DNA of 64,000 nt from Pectinophora gossypiella (taxonomy: Eukaryota > Arthropoda > Insecta > Lepidoptera > Gelechiidae). Of this stretch, positions 10,891 to 21,050 are shown piece by piece. The stretch is from positions 17,007,545-17,071,544 of the forward strand of contig NC_065406.1 in assembly GCF_024362695.1 (NCBI RefSeq), in the 5' to 3' direction. The translations under genes were made by a program, and so were the position numbers. How positions within the stretch are numbered: position 1 is the stretch's first letter; the number at the start of each line of letters is the position of its first letter. The notes under the pieces are model-generated. The model was not told where the DNA came from and made no database searches. It saw only the letters and a program-made list of their open reading frames with translations.

Positions 10891-11318
10891 AAATAGGCTC
10901 AAGCATTTAGCTAGACGGTCATCATAACCCACACGAGAGTAGTATCAATTTACAATTACAACTGACCTACGAACCTTTTTCCTCCTTTTACAACAAAAGT
11001 ACAATTCTAAAGGACTCTAATGCAACTCTCTTCATCCCAAGGCTGAAGACGGGAATCCTTTTAAGAACCTTACTTTATTTTAAACTAGCTTAATACTAAA
11101 TAATGGTTCGCAACAGAAAAGCGTTTTAGCTTTTCAAGCTTCGGAGTAAAAAGCGAATTAAGTGTTGTTATCTGGTGCTTTTAGTTTAATAGAGATAGTT
11201 TGTTAGGAGACGGAACAATAGTATTGTGCAATACGTTAATTGGGAAAGTACTGCATAAGTTTTGCAATACTCATCATTTGTAATACTTTGATATCCTTTG
11301 ATATTTTTTTCAAAGAAG
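10891..11318. other. Gene-free, nothing recognised
   Basis: AT-rich unique sequence without a defensible frame or repeat. Confidence 0.4.
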
Positions 11319-11438
11319 TTCTAGGGCCCCGTGCCGAAGTTTTTCTTGCAGCTTCTTTTCCCCGGCTATACAGGTTGTGAGAAGCTGCAGTAGTTTTAGA
11401 CGGATGAGACGTTCGTTATGTAAAAATTGCCGATTCCG
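11319..11438 (+). mobile_element. LINE-J 3' fragment
   Basis: TCTAGGGCCCCGTGCCGAAG through CAGCTTCTTTTCCCCGGCTA and GTTGTGAGAAGCTGCAGTAG to GATGAGACGTTCGTTATG. It recurs at 13886, at 23576 and, in reverse, at 35868. The complete copy at 13886 runs into an AATAAA-like signal and a GAATTT tail, which marks a LINE 3' end. Confidence 0.65.
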
Positions 11439-11779
11439 GACGCCGATAGTTTTCAGTACCGTCCCTGAGCGGGATGAACTCGGAAGCCGCACCTACCAGG
11501 GGATGGATTTTATTTATAATGTTGATCGAAAGCAAAATATCTATTTTGAATCAAAAAGCCTATTCACTCGCTATAATATAGCTTACACAGACTTCAGAGT
11601 TAACTATAAAAACCTAATTAGGTGAAAAGTGCAAACTCATGAAATATGAAAATAGTAATTTGTCCGTCGCCAGTCTACGTGGTAACACCTCTATTTTTAC
11701 AGTGAAAAAGTTGTTAAAACTCGTACTTTGTGGCGTGTTAATTATATCACGTTATGTGTCAGAACAAATGGAGCAAATG

Positions 11780-11990
11780 CATCACCGCATACTATATAGA
11801 AGAAAGAGGAAGACCATTCCGACGCTGGTAGGACGAATTCGTCAGAATGGCCAGCAGAACCTGAACGAGACGGCTATATGCAAAGAAGAGTGGAAAAGAT
11901 TGGGCGAATCCTTTGCTAATGGACGCACATACCTACCTAGGCATTACCGCCGAATAATGGAATTTATTCTTTCATCATCATCGTCTTCCT
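11780..11990 (+). mobile_element. LINE ORF2 C-terminal fragment, broken
   Basis: One frame encodes ERGRPFRRW, a stop, then DEFVRMA. A frame change then leads into KEEWKRLGESFANG. This is the pattern of the C-terminal end of RTE/CR1-like ORF2 proteins. At least one stop and one frameshift make it a pseudogene. It is followed by a TCATCATCATCG tail. Confidence 0.65.
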
Positions 11991-12004
11991 AGAGTTATCC
12001 CGTT

Positions 12005-12232
12005 TCTCACGTGGTCCGCTTACCTAACCTAAAGATTTGACAGATCCAGTTTTTTACAGAAGCGACTACCTGTCTGACCTTCGAACCCGCGGAGGGAAAA
12101 CCAGCCCAATACAGCTTGGGTCACATACTTCAGAAACGCATTTCTCGGGAAAATTTTTCGTCACAATGTTTTCCTTCACCGCTGAACATGTGATAATCAT
12201 TTTGTAATCTAAACATAAATTCGAAAACAGAA
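12005..12232. mobile_element. SINE-B, longest copy
   Basis: It spans GTCCGCTTACCTAACCTAAA, GCGACTACCTGTCTGACCTT, CAGCCCAATACAGCTTGGGT, CATTTCTCGGGAAAA and TGATAATCATTTTG. The same order is seen at 43262-43515, where the right side carries GGATTCGAACC, a tRNA box B on the minus strand. That suggests a tRNA-derived SINE read on the minus strand. Confidence 0.65.
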
Positions 12233-12276
12233 CCCTACTTTATTAAAAAAGTATTGTATCTGAATATTGATTTATT

Positions 12277-13739
12277 GTGTGCGTCAAGCTAGCGGCCTCA
12301 AAAAAAAAATGGGCACGAAAAAATAATTTGACCATACCAAAAAATAGTACTCTTATTGAAAAAAATAGTACCTGTTGTAAAAAAATTAGTACCTTCACGG
12401 TTCTGGATTTATAGCCATGTTTTATTGCACTTGCTAGCTTGACGGTGAGCGAAATTTGGCGAGAGTTAACGACAAGGTCTTTCGCTTTGATTTAAACGCC
12501 AAAAAATAGTACCGAAATAGTACTTACCCCCTGCAAAATACCGAAATGAGTACTTCAACGGTTCCAAAGTTATAAAGGCAGTTCTTTGATCCCGCTGGCT
12601 TGACGTTTTGAAAATACCTATTATCTAGGGAACGCTTGCATACTTCAGTTTGTAACTAATGTCAATAAACTCGTATGAAATAGTACTCCCTACCATCATA
12701 ATTTGGACCTGATTCTCTTTGTAGAAATATGTCAAAAAGTCATTATAACCTATGTCATACATTTATCAAGACAGGTACAGTCGCGAACAAAATTATTACA
12801 CATGCTCAAGAAGAATGTTGTCAGATTTTAGTATTTTTTCCCCATTTTTGGGTAAAAATTGGTGAAGTGCCAGGGTTGTCAGATGAAAGTAATATCATTG
12901 TTGAAACTCTTTGAGTTATTCTACAAATACTGCAAATTGTTTATTAACAAACACTTCGATCCGTAACAAATTGAACATGAAGGTATAAATTATAAAATAA
13001 AACAGCAGATTAAAAATGTATTATGATGTATTAAAATCACAGATTGTTTTCAATAAGAACTAGACCCATGCAGCCATTTTCTATTAAAATTATTGCATAT
13101 GGGTGTATGCAATAGCAATTTTTTGTAATAGCAACACTCTGAAGTGCAAAGAAATGGTAGGGTAGACCTCCAAAATGGCAATACTGGCGATGGCAATACT
13201 TACGAATAAATTGTGAGGTTATGTAATTGTCTACGTGACTGTATCAACAACAAATGTATGGCATAGGTTATGATGATTTTTTAACATATTTCTAGAAAGA
13301 GAATCGGATCAAAATTATGATGGTAGGAAGTACTATTTCATACGAGTTTATTGAAATTAGTTACATACTGAAGTATGCAAGCGTTCCCTAGATAATAGGT
13401 ATTTTCAAAACGTCAAGCCAGCGGGATCAAAGAACTGCCTTTATAACTTTGGAACCGTTGAAGTACTTATTTCGGTATTTTGCAGGGGGTAAGTACTATT
13501 TCGGTACTATTTTTTGGCGTTTAAATCAAAGCGAAAGACCTTGTCGTTAACTCTCGCCAAATTTCGCTCACCGTCAAGCTAGCAAGTGCAATAAAACATG
13601 GCTTTAAATCCAGAACCGTGATGGTACTAATTTTTTTACAACAGGTACTATTTTTTTCAATAAGAGTACTATTTTTTGGTATGGACAAATTATTTTTTCG
13701 TGCCCATTTTTTTTTTGAGGCCGCTAGCTTGACGCACAC
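12277..13739. mobile_element. LIR-3, 1463 bp palindromic element with 8 bp TSD
   Basis: The arms at about 12277-12790 and 13225-13739 are reverse complements. They start with GTGTGCGTCAAGCTAGCGGC and end with its complement. The 8 bp target duplication GATTTATT lies at 12269-12276 and 13740-13747, exactly abutting the tips. Subterminal motifs repeat inside the arms: GCTAGCTTGACG-like sites (tip, near 12433, near 12594) and AAAAAATAGTAC-like sites. The spacer is AT-rich and non-coding. An 8 bp duplication is known for hAT, P and some fold-back elements, but the tips do not let me choose. Confidence 0.85.
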
Positions 13740-13885
13740 GATTTATTAGCCATAAAATCAATAAAATAAATAAAAATAAATGTGTGAAGTTAGTCACACA
13801 TTGATGATTATTCATGTAAACACCATCTTATTTTAGATCAAGTTACACCCTGTACGTGTAATTGTTCTTTTAGTATTTGAACAAC

Positions 13886-14055
13886 CTCTAGAGCCCTGTG
13901 CCGAGATTTTTTGCAGCTTCTTTTCCCCGACTATACAGGTTGTGAGAAGCTGCAGTAGTTTTAGGCGGATGAGACGTTCGTTATGAAAAAAATGACGATT
14001 CAAAGTGTAACTATGTTACCTACGTAATAAAATTGTTTTTGAATTTGAATTTGGA
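13886..14055 (+). mobile_element. LINE-J 3' end with tail
   Basis: CTCTAGAGCCCTGTGCCGAG through CAGCTTCTTTTCCCCGACTA to CAAAGTGTAACTATGTTACC, then an AATAAA-like TAATAAAATTG and the tail TTTGAATTTGAATTTG. It is the best view in the window of the LINE-J terminus. Reverse copies of this tail lie at 35868 and 44708. Confidence 0.7.
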
Positions 14056-14390
14056 ATTATATTTGCGTATACAGATGGCGTACGTAGGCTGTTCATTTTA
14101 TAGTCTGACAGCTAATTCAGTCTTACCAACAAAATATCTCGTCTCGTTGGATATGCTACCAACATGACACCAGATTAAGTGACGTTTATACAATGGTCGC
14201 GATACCATGTGCCCTAGCAGTAGTAGAAGAGATAGGGCTCTTAGTGATCAAACGGTACAACACGCACTTAAAGTCATAACCGAATGCCCTTTTAAATTCC
14301 TAACCCCACTGTTAACAATTAAATTTGGAAATGTCGGCCGCAAAATAATTAAACAATCGTTTTAAAAACCCAAAATTAATATAACGCAAT
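14028..14390 (+). repeat. Tandem duplication, copy 1
   Basis: It matches 14525-14940 in order: AATTATATTTGCGTATACAG, ATCTCGTCTCGTTGGATATG, CTACCAACATGACACCAGAT, GATAGGGCTCTTAGT, GTTTTAAAAACC. The copies have diverged substantially, with indels. This copy lacks the SINE-D insertion, so it shows the empty site, GATGGCGTACGTAGGCTG near 14083. Confidence 0.8.
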
Positions 14391-14524
14391 AAATATGTAA
14401 AAATGATGATTAAAAGTAAAATGAATAAATCAAAATATTTATTTACTCAAAACATACATTCAAATGTTTAGAAAAATAATAATACAGAAAACATGTTGGT
14501 AAGTGTAATAATTATGATACCTAT

Positions 14525-14940
14525 TGAATAAAAATGTTTTTGAATTTGAATTTGGAATTATATTTGCGTATACAGATGGCGTATGTACGAGTAGGGAAGG
14601 CCCGTGCCCCAACAGTGGGGACGTTAATGGGCTGATGATGATGATGATGATGTACGAGTAGGCTGTTTATTTTACAGTCTGGCAGCTTATTCAGTCTTAC
14701 TAACAAAATATCTCGCCTCGTTGGATATGCTACCAACATGACACTAGATTAGGTGACAGTTATGCAATGAACGACACCATGGTGTCCTAGCAGTAGTAGT
14801 AGATAGGGCTCTTAGTCGTAAGACCGAATGTCCTTTTTAATTCCTCATCCCATTTTTTCTCTGGAAATCTCGACCGCATCAGGTGTAAGCAATTGTTTTA
14901 AAAACCTAAAATTAATACAATGGCGCGCAAATTAACAACA
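14525..14940 (+). repeat. Tandem duplication, copy 2
   Basis: Second copy of the 14028-14390 segment, about 500 bases downstream. It includes the end of the LINE-J tail and is interrupted by a SINE-D 3' fragment at 14595-14649. Confidence 0.8.
14595..14649 (+). mobile_element. SINE-D 3' end, 5'-truncated, with 12 bp TSD
   Basis: Only GGAAGGCCCGTGCCCCAACA through GACGTTAATGGGCTGATG and the GATGAT tail were inserted. The duplication ATGTACGAGTAG lies at 14583-14594 and 14650-14661. The uninterrupted duplicate at 14028-14390 shows the site before insertion. Confidence 0.85.
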
Positions 14941-15103
14941 GACCAAAAATGAAATCACCTAATTCCCTTAAGTAAGGCTCGTAAGGATACATCAAGTAAC
15001 CGCAATCTTGGGTATTATCTGATTATTAATTTTATAAATGGGAATATCGCATCAGCATTCAAATTAGGTTCCGCAAAAAGTTTCCGCGATTAGTAATTTA
15101 GAA

Positions 15104-15145
15104 TACTCTCTCTCTCTCTCTTTCTCGGTCCCTCTCTCTCTCGTT
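15104..15145. repeat. CT-rich microsatellite
   Basis: Interrupted CT dinucleotide tract. Confidence 0.85.
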
Positions 15146-15196
15146 TACTCTTTTTTACGGTCAGCTAAAGGAGATTTCTTCAAGAAACGTGTTAAA

Positions 15197-15420
15197 AATA
15201 AATAGCCTATATACGTCTTAATGTTGGGCACAGGCATCCCCTCAGTTAACCGGGAGTACGGTGCACGCTCCACCACGCTGCTCCATGCGAGTTGTCAGAG
15301 ATGTTTGGTCTAGTAGCCCGGGACCAACGACTTAACCTGCCTTCTGAAGCACATAATCATCTTACTTTTTCAGACAACCAGGCGATGTCCAAGTCAAACA
15401 AAAGACAGTCTCATGTAAGC
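15197..15420 (-). mobile_element. SINE-C, diverged and truncated
   Basis: It contains TAGCCTATATACGTCTTAAT, CACCACGCTGCTCCATGCGA, GGGACCAACGACTTAACCTG and AAAGACAGTCTCATGTAAG, all SINE-C blocks in order. The tRNA-like head is lost. Confidence 0.75.
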
Positions 15421-15516
15421 TCATGATTATGGGGTAGTAAGAGATGCATGTATCGCAAGATGAACTAAGTACCCACACCTCACCCTATATTTCTGTTAGA
15501 CCAATAGTAGTATCAC
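15418..15516. repeat. Family I repeat fragment
   Basis: AAGCTCATGATTATGGGGTA, then TGCATGTATCGCAAGATGAA and CTAAGTACCCACACCTCACC. It recurs near 27605, 35110, 41768, 45945 and 46420. It is dispersed, non-coding and of unknown class. Confidence 0.55.
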
Positions 15517-15925
15517 CGTCTCTTCTAGCCTAAATCCACAATTTAAATCTATGCCTACCTAGTTTCTCAACTGCTAAACTAATCAAAGACAAGGATGAGT
15601 TCAAACCATTTGAACAGATCAAAGTTTTAAGTTCACTATAGCCAGTTACAAAGGACGCTCAATTGTTAGTTTATTTTGACGATATTAGGAACCTAGCAAT
15701 TTTACTTGGACCCGTTCCTTATGACGGTGAAATTGACAATAGATAGACAAAACCTCGTGTCAGGGGTCGTGATAAATTGGGTTCAAGCAATATAAACTCG
15801 GTGGGATAAGAAAGGCTTGCGGTGGATGTTTCAGGATTACACCAAGTAAAGCTTGAGACCTTACAATCGTATTGACCCTTACTTTTACATCGTCTTTTTG
15901 GACAGGAAGTCAATAATATTATTAC

Positions 15926-15970
15926 CTACTGGCGGCTGCCCGCAACTTCGTCCGCGTGGATTTAGCCTGT
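15926..15970 (-). repeat. Dispersed GAAGT(C)TGCGGGC motif fragment
   Basis: On the minus strand CCACGCGGACGAAGTTGCGG followed by GCAGCCGCCAGTA. It resembles the dispersed CGGACGAAGTCGCGGGCGG motif at 35440 and 45235, a common lepidopteran repeat terminus. Confidence 0.5.
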
Positions 15971-15989
15971 ATTTTCCTTAACAATACAG

Positions 15990-16056
15990 GGCTCACAAAG
16001 TGATTTTTGGGAGAAGTCTCCACCGGGATTCAAACCAGTAGACCACGGAGGCCGTT
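15990..16056 (-). mobile_element. SINE-A head remnant with internal deletion
   Basis: CACAAAGTGATTTTTGG, TCTCCACCGGGATTCAAACC and GACCACGGAGGCCGTT are SINE-A head blocks on the minus strand. The part between box B and box A is missing. Confidence 0.6.
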
Positions 16057-17023
16057 AACCACCGGAGGTAGGTACTTACAGCAGCATTGTTATTTCTGTT
16101 TTACAATACACCTGCCTCCTAATTAGAACCAAGGGTTGACCCCATGCATTAAGGATTTAAGCACGGGACAATTTGATTAACTCCTTAATATTAACCTGCT
16201 TAAGCGTGGACTAGGAAACCCTTTTACGTAGAAATGGACTCTCAGTACAGATCGTAATAGACCCTTAACTTTATTATCCTTTACAAGATTTTTTCACATG
16301 ATTGCTACAAACTTTTTTTTTTATTCTAAAATACATTGGTGCTGACTCCAGAACATACAATGCAATTTAATTTTTCAAAAATTAATAAGTTGGTAGAACG
16401 CTTGCCTCTCACTTTGAGATCGCAGTACGTATGTACATACGTTACTTTAACATGCAAAAATAACAATTATAATTCTAATAATACAAGGTTTAAGTTAAAC
16501 CTGACATTTTCTTATTTACCTAAAAGGAAGGTGACGGGTTATGAGACAGGCATAAAAATGGAACACACGACAATTTGAGGATAAAAACTGCCTGTTTCTC
16601 CCATCAGGTGTCGCTACTATTAAGTGTTTTTTTTTTTTTTAATTTTGACATTCCCTGTACTATTTGAGTGAACAAACATATTGTTTTGGTTATATTTTGA
16701 CATGTTTATAGAAATGTTTTATTGCGACCATGTGTTCGTACAAATTGTGGTGTTATAAAAATACAGAAGTAAGTATTATAGTATCAACATGGACCCGGTA
16801 AGGGCACTGCAACATTACAGCCCTTTGCGAACCGTTTTACTATAAAATCAAAATCAAATCATAGTTTTATATTTATTACCTAAAGATCGGAAAGAAGAAG
16901 ACTTAGAAAAACTTGTTTTCAATCAAAACTAACTTTTACCAACTGGCTATACTCCACGTTGCTCCACATTTTATAGAAATTCGTCACGAATTTCAGCTGG
17001 ACAGTATGGAAAACTATCAAAAT
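16057..17023. other. Gene-free unique sequence
   Basis: The open frame at 16336-16578 begins at a non-ATG codon and resembles nothing known. No repeat recognised. Confidence 0.4.
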
Positions 17024-17035
17024 TTAAGAACTGTC

Positions 17036-17428
17036 AGGCTTTTTGGCGGGAAACGGGAACGGGACAGTTGCTTTCTTCATTGAATAATCTAAATAATTAA
17101 TACGAAGTGGTGTTTTGTTGTTAATGATCGCATTTAGTTAGTCAGGAGACATTCGCGAGTGTTATTATTCAATAAACAAAGTGTATCTGCCTATTTTCGC
17201 TTCGTGCCAGGAAGCCGCTTCATAACTCGAAAGTTTATGCGGACTTTTGAGTTAATTCGTTTGGGGTTCGAAGTAGGAGTCTACTCCGAGGGTGGGGGCT
17301 TAGGTTTCATCATCATCACCTTTCATCATTTCATTAATCATCAAGAAAAAAAATACGTAAGACATGGCTGTATGGGCATAGTTCCCTTTGCCTTACCCTT
17401 CGGGGAAAACCAAAACAAAAAATAATAA
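17036..17428 (+). mobile_element. Retroposon-R copy 1, poly(A) retroposon
   Basis: It starts GGCTTTTTGGCGGGAAACGG and ends TTCGGGGAAAACCAAAAC plus an A-rich tail. It shares both ends with the copy at 17946. The target duplication TTAAGAACTGTC is at 17024-17035 and 17429-17440. The last 80 bases are repeated immediately downstream (17441-17518) and followed by a third TTAAGAACTGTC at 17519-17530. No long ORF; the class is unknown (internally deleted LINE, SINE or processed transcript). Confidence 0.8.
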
Positions 17429-17440
17429 TTAAGAACTGTC

Positions 17441-17518
17441 TTAAATACGTAAGACATGGCTGTATGGGCATAGTTCCCTTTGCCTTACCCTTCGGGGAAA
17501 ACCAAAACAAAAAAAAAA
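17441..17518 (+). repeat. Second copy of the Retroposon-R 3' end
   Basis: AATACGTAAGACATGGCTGT through the A-rich tail repeats 17349-17428 almost exactly and is bounded by target-duplication copies on both sides. It arose either by tandem duplication across the site or by a second, 5'-truncated insertion at the same target. Confidence 0.8.
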
Positions 17519-17664
17519 TTAAGAACTGTCAACATTGCTGCCACCTACATTTGATCTTATTGTTTTCATCCTCTAAACATCCATCTCAAAATTTTATATT
17601 GGCCAAACTCTTCAGAACTAAGTTGACAACGTCATACTGGTTTTCTATCAGCGAGATGCCTATT

Positions 17665-17757
17665 TGATTCGGCTGGGTTATTCATTAATTCACTCATTAA
17701 TTCTAAAAATAATAGCTGTCAATCATCCGTCCCTTTCCTTTTCGGCGGATAATAAAA
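17665..17757 (-). mobile_element. MITE-A internal fragment
   Basis: GGCTGGGTTATTCATTAATT through AATCATCCGTCCCTTTCCTT is the reverse complement of the left third of MITE-A (compare 55-135). Both ends are missing. Confidence 0.65.
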
Positions 17758-17945
17758 TTACTTTCAAATTCTAAATTGTACAAATTCCAATGTACATAAT
17801 TGTTAGAACACCGATAAAGAATCCCTGTTAAAAACTCCTTTGGTTCGCGCCAAAAATCCCACTACGCCAAGCCACGAAAAAAGAAGTAAAAAAGTTGACT
17901 CGACTGCCGCCATTGCGCGTTTCTATACAAGCTTTTTTTAAAACG

Positions 17946-18351
17946 GGCTTTTTGGCGGGAAACGGGAACGGGACAGTTGCTTTCTTCATTGAATAATCTA
18001 AATAATTAATACGAAGTGGTGTTTTGTGGTTAATGATCGCATTAAGTTAGTCGGAAGACATTCGCGAGTGTTATTATATTGGAGTATTCAATAAACAAAG
18101 TGTATCTGCCTATTTTCGCTTCGTGTCAGGAAGCCGCTTCATAACTCAAAAGTTTATGCGGACTTTTGAGTTAATTCGTTTGGGGTTCGGAGTAGGAGTC
18201 TACTCCGAGGGTGGGGGCTTAGGTTTCATCATCATCACCTTTCATCATTTCATTAATCATCAAGAAACAAAATACGTCAGACATGGCTGTATGGGCATAG
18301 TTCCCTTTGCCTTACCCTTCGGGGAAAACAAAAACAAAAAAAAAAAAAAAA
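17946..18351 (+). mobile_element. Retroposon-R copy 2, full length
   Basis: A 406 bp copy with the same 5' start (GGCTTTTTGGCGGG) and a longer pure A tail. The target duplication TTTTTTTAAAACG lies at 17933-17945 and 18352-18364. It carries 10 extra bases relative to copy 1 near 18080 (TTGGAGTATT region). The shared 5' ends and poly(A) tails indicate insertion through a polyadenylated RNA. Confidence 0.85.
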
Positions 18352-18364
18352 TTTTTTTAAAACG

Positions 18365-18751
18365 AAAACGTCTGTAATATTTTATTTGTTCCTTTTAAAC
18401 TTAATATGAAAGTAAACTAGCAGTTTCCAGAGTACCTCAGAGTCAGAAGAAACCAAATGCAACAATTCTGTAAGTACCTTTCCTCTTGGTCTGTGTTTTG
18501 TTTGGGTAAGTTTATTTCTTAGAATTAAAATTATCCACTTATCTTAGTTATTCAACAATAATGAACAATCAGGTTATTATGGGGAGCCTGTCGAGCACAC
18601 GCCTTTGCTTTTGTCAGCGACATCGCAGAAGCGGGAAAATTCGCCCGCTTACACGGCACCCGTCGCTTTGAGAACTTTAAATAAGGAATTCAGCGGGCTT
18701 TGACGTCAACGTGTTGTTTTCGGTAAGAAATATACGTTAATGATAATAATA
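18365..18751. other. Gene-free, nothing recognised
   Basis: No frame or repeat I can support. Confidence 0.4.
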
Positions 18752-18932
18752 ACACAACATAAATAGCCTATACCTACTGTTCTATCTGTGTGTGAACTGT
18801 TGGGCACAGGCCTCCCCTCAATGAACTGGAGGTATGGACCATACTCCACCACGCTGCTCCACTGCGGGTTGGTTATATTTTTACGGCTTATAGGCGGGGC
18901 CAACGGCTTAACGTGCCGCCCGAAGCACGATA
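18752..18932 (-). mobile_element. SINE-C, truncated
   Basis: TAAATAGCCTATACC, GGGCACAGGCCTCCCCTCAA, CACCACGCTGCTCCACTGCG and CCAACGGCTTAACGTGCC mark the SINE-C tail and core on the minus strand. An extra 20 bases interrupt the tail near 18775, and the head is missing. Confidence 0.75.
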
Positions 18933-19041
18933 AATATAATGATAATAATTTATATTAGGCTATTGGATAAAAACCAGTTATTTTAGGCTACAAAGGCCAA
19001 TACAATAAAAACCTTAATCTATCGTGTAGACTTTGTGGTTC

Positions 19042-19112
19042 TACCAACCTCAGCCATTGAGCCGCAATGGAGCCGGAAAAGGCTCCTGACATGGCTCATA
19101 TAACGATTATGT
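19042..19112 (-). mobile_element. SINE-A tail remnant
   Basis: CCAACCTCAGCCATTGAGCC and AAGGCTCCTGACATGGCTCA are diverged SINE-A tail blocks. Confidence 0.5.
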
Positions 19113-19159
19113 ACTTTAAATCAGGAAGCAGTAGCTGTGATCAAAGGTACATCGTACGT

Positions 19160-19250
19160 TAGAAGAGGAATCATCATTAATCTCCAGACTTGTCTGTCAA
19201 TTCTTTGACTTCTTTATGCGACACGACGTTCGCCTTCTCTTTAATCTTCT
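19160..19250 (-). mobile_element. LINE-K ORF2 C-terminal fragment
   Basis: The minus strand encodes KEKANVVSHKEVKEL, similar to the KEKANVASYKKVREV segment at 62925-63040. The terminal HRQERGS motif is absent here. Confidence 0.5.
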
Positions 19251-20367
19251 GTAGAATTAAGGATTATTAATATTTTAGGATTTTTTAGGAGAAACATATT
19301 GACAAAAAGTTAATTATATATTATTGACAAGACAGTTGTATAAATACGTATAGTATCATGTTTACACAAACTTCAGCGGCAGTACAACTCTAGTGTGTTT
19401 GTACAGCAGATAGCCTTGCAGCAAACAAAGCTAGTTGACGGCAAACATTGCGATGCAAATCATGACGTAACATCTCTATGCTGACTTGTAGGCTTTGTAA
19501 TATTCGCTATCCTATTATACCTCGATACTCCTAATATTATAAACAAACAAATAGGTCATTTTAGGGTTCCGAACCTGAAAAGGAACCCCGGAACCCTTTA
19601 GGATCACTTTGTTGTCCGTCTGTCTGTCTGTCAAGAGACTTTTTCCCTGGAGATTGTAATAACTTTGAATTTAACATAAAATACATACTTATGTCTGCAA
19701 TTGAGCTGCAAAAAATCGAACTCCTAAATCAAGACAATCTAAACATATCGCCATTTTTAGCTTTAGTTTCATGCATTTCGTAGGGGAAACTTTGAGTTTC
19801 TATCTCTCTCTCCTTCTCCCTCCTTTTCTTTATTCATTAAATCAGTGTAATAAAGTGTAAAATTTTAATAAAATTAAAGTTCTCTTGAATAGAAACCCCA
19901 AACATAAAAATGTATACTATGTGTTGTGTATGAGAGTGTGTTGCGGGTGTATGGAATTTGAGTTGTTGATCCACGAGAATTTGAATTGATGAAGACTCGA
20001 GAGAGTTGTTTCTGATAAAGCAATAATAATGATAGCCCGACAAGTTATCAGAGGTATCGGAGGCAAAGGAACCAATCAAACACACTCCGAAGCCAAACCC
20101 GCAACTTTTTCGATCAGACAATTTGTCAACTTTTTCATATCGCAGAAAATGAATGTATTTTTCTAACGTAAAAGTTTGTGTGTGTGAGAGAATGTTTTAA
20201 AGGCTTACGTCCTGTGTTATTCGCAAAAATAATCGAGCATTGAACTCTTATCTAAGGATTTGACAGTCAGTTCAATTACACTACATCTATGTACCTACAT
20301 ACAATAAGATTAGTATGCCACAAGTTGCAAAAAGAACAATAGCAGATAGTCCATCTCAAAACAAATA
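19251..20367. other. Gene-free; one repeat terminus at 19557-19650
   Basis: TTTTAGGGTTCCGAACC and GGATCACTTTGTTGTCCGTC followed by (TGTC)n is a dispersed terminus I recognise from insect genomes. The rest is unique, and the frame at 19837-20121 is not convincing. Confidence 0.45.
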
Positions 20368-20440
20368 ATACCGTCTTCTTACCGCGTTAGATCAGGAATA
20401 TAAGACTCACAATATTTCGACAGATCACGGGATGACTAAC
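20368..20440. mobile_element. MITE-Q decayed half
   Basis: TCTTCTTACCGCGTTAGATC, AATATTTCGACA and GATCACGGGATGACT are MITE-Q arm blocks (compare 41300-41405). Confidence 0.5.
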
Positions 20441-20691
20441 AATGGTGCTGATTCGGGCGACCAACTTAATCTTAACTTAATTTGACAGGACTAAAACTAT
20501 ATCTGTCTCTCTCTTACACGTATTGTAAGTGAAAGACGGCACCAGTTTTCAAGTCGTCGAACTAAAATTAGGTTAAGTATGTATGCATCCGAACAGACAC
20601 CAATGTCTAATTAAGTTGGGAAAGGGCTGCTTTAGGTGACTTTAACGACATGTTTTGGTCGATAAGCAGATAAACGCAACTTTTTAATTGA

Positions 20692-20730
20692 AACAGAATC
20701 GGAATCATTTCAACGTAATTATCATGAATA
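20692..20730 (-). mobile_element. LINE 3' tip, part 1 (split by SINE-A)
   Basis: CAGAATCGGAATCATTTCAACGTAATTATCATG is the reverse complement of the LINE tail at 40700-40770. It continues at 21051 after the inserted SINE-A. Confidence 0.75.
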
Positions 20731-21050
20731 TAAACGACCTCCGTGGTCCAGTGGTTGAGCGTTGGGCTCACGATTCGGAGGTCCTGGGTTCAATTCCCAG
20801 TTGGGACATATCACAAAAATTACTTTGTGGTCCCTAGTTTGGTTAGGACATTACAGGCTGATCACCTGATTGTCCGAAAGTAAGATGATCCGTGATTCAG
20901 AAGGCACGTTAAACCGTTGGTCCCGGTTACTACTTACTGATGCCAGTAAGTAGTCGTTACATGAGCCATGAGGCCTTTGGTGGCTCAATAGTAACCCTGA
21001 CACCAGGATTGATGAGGTTGGTACTGCACCTCACAACCCGCACGGTAGAA
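20731..21050 (+). mobile_element. SINE-A, full length, with 11 bp TSD
   Basis: The tRNA-like head has box A TGGTCCAGTGGTTGAGCG and box B GGTTCAATTCC. It is followed by the core (TGATTCAGAAGGCACGTTAA, GTTGGTCCCGG) and the SINE-A tail ending CGCACGGTAGAA. The target duplication TATCATGAATA lies at 20720-20730 and 21051-21061. The host sequence on both sides is one LINE tail, so the SINE is the younger insertion. This is the best complete SINE-A here. Confidence 0.9.
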
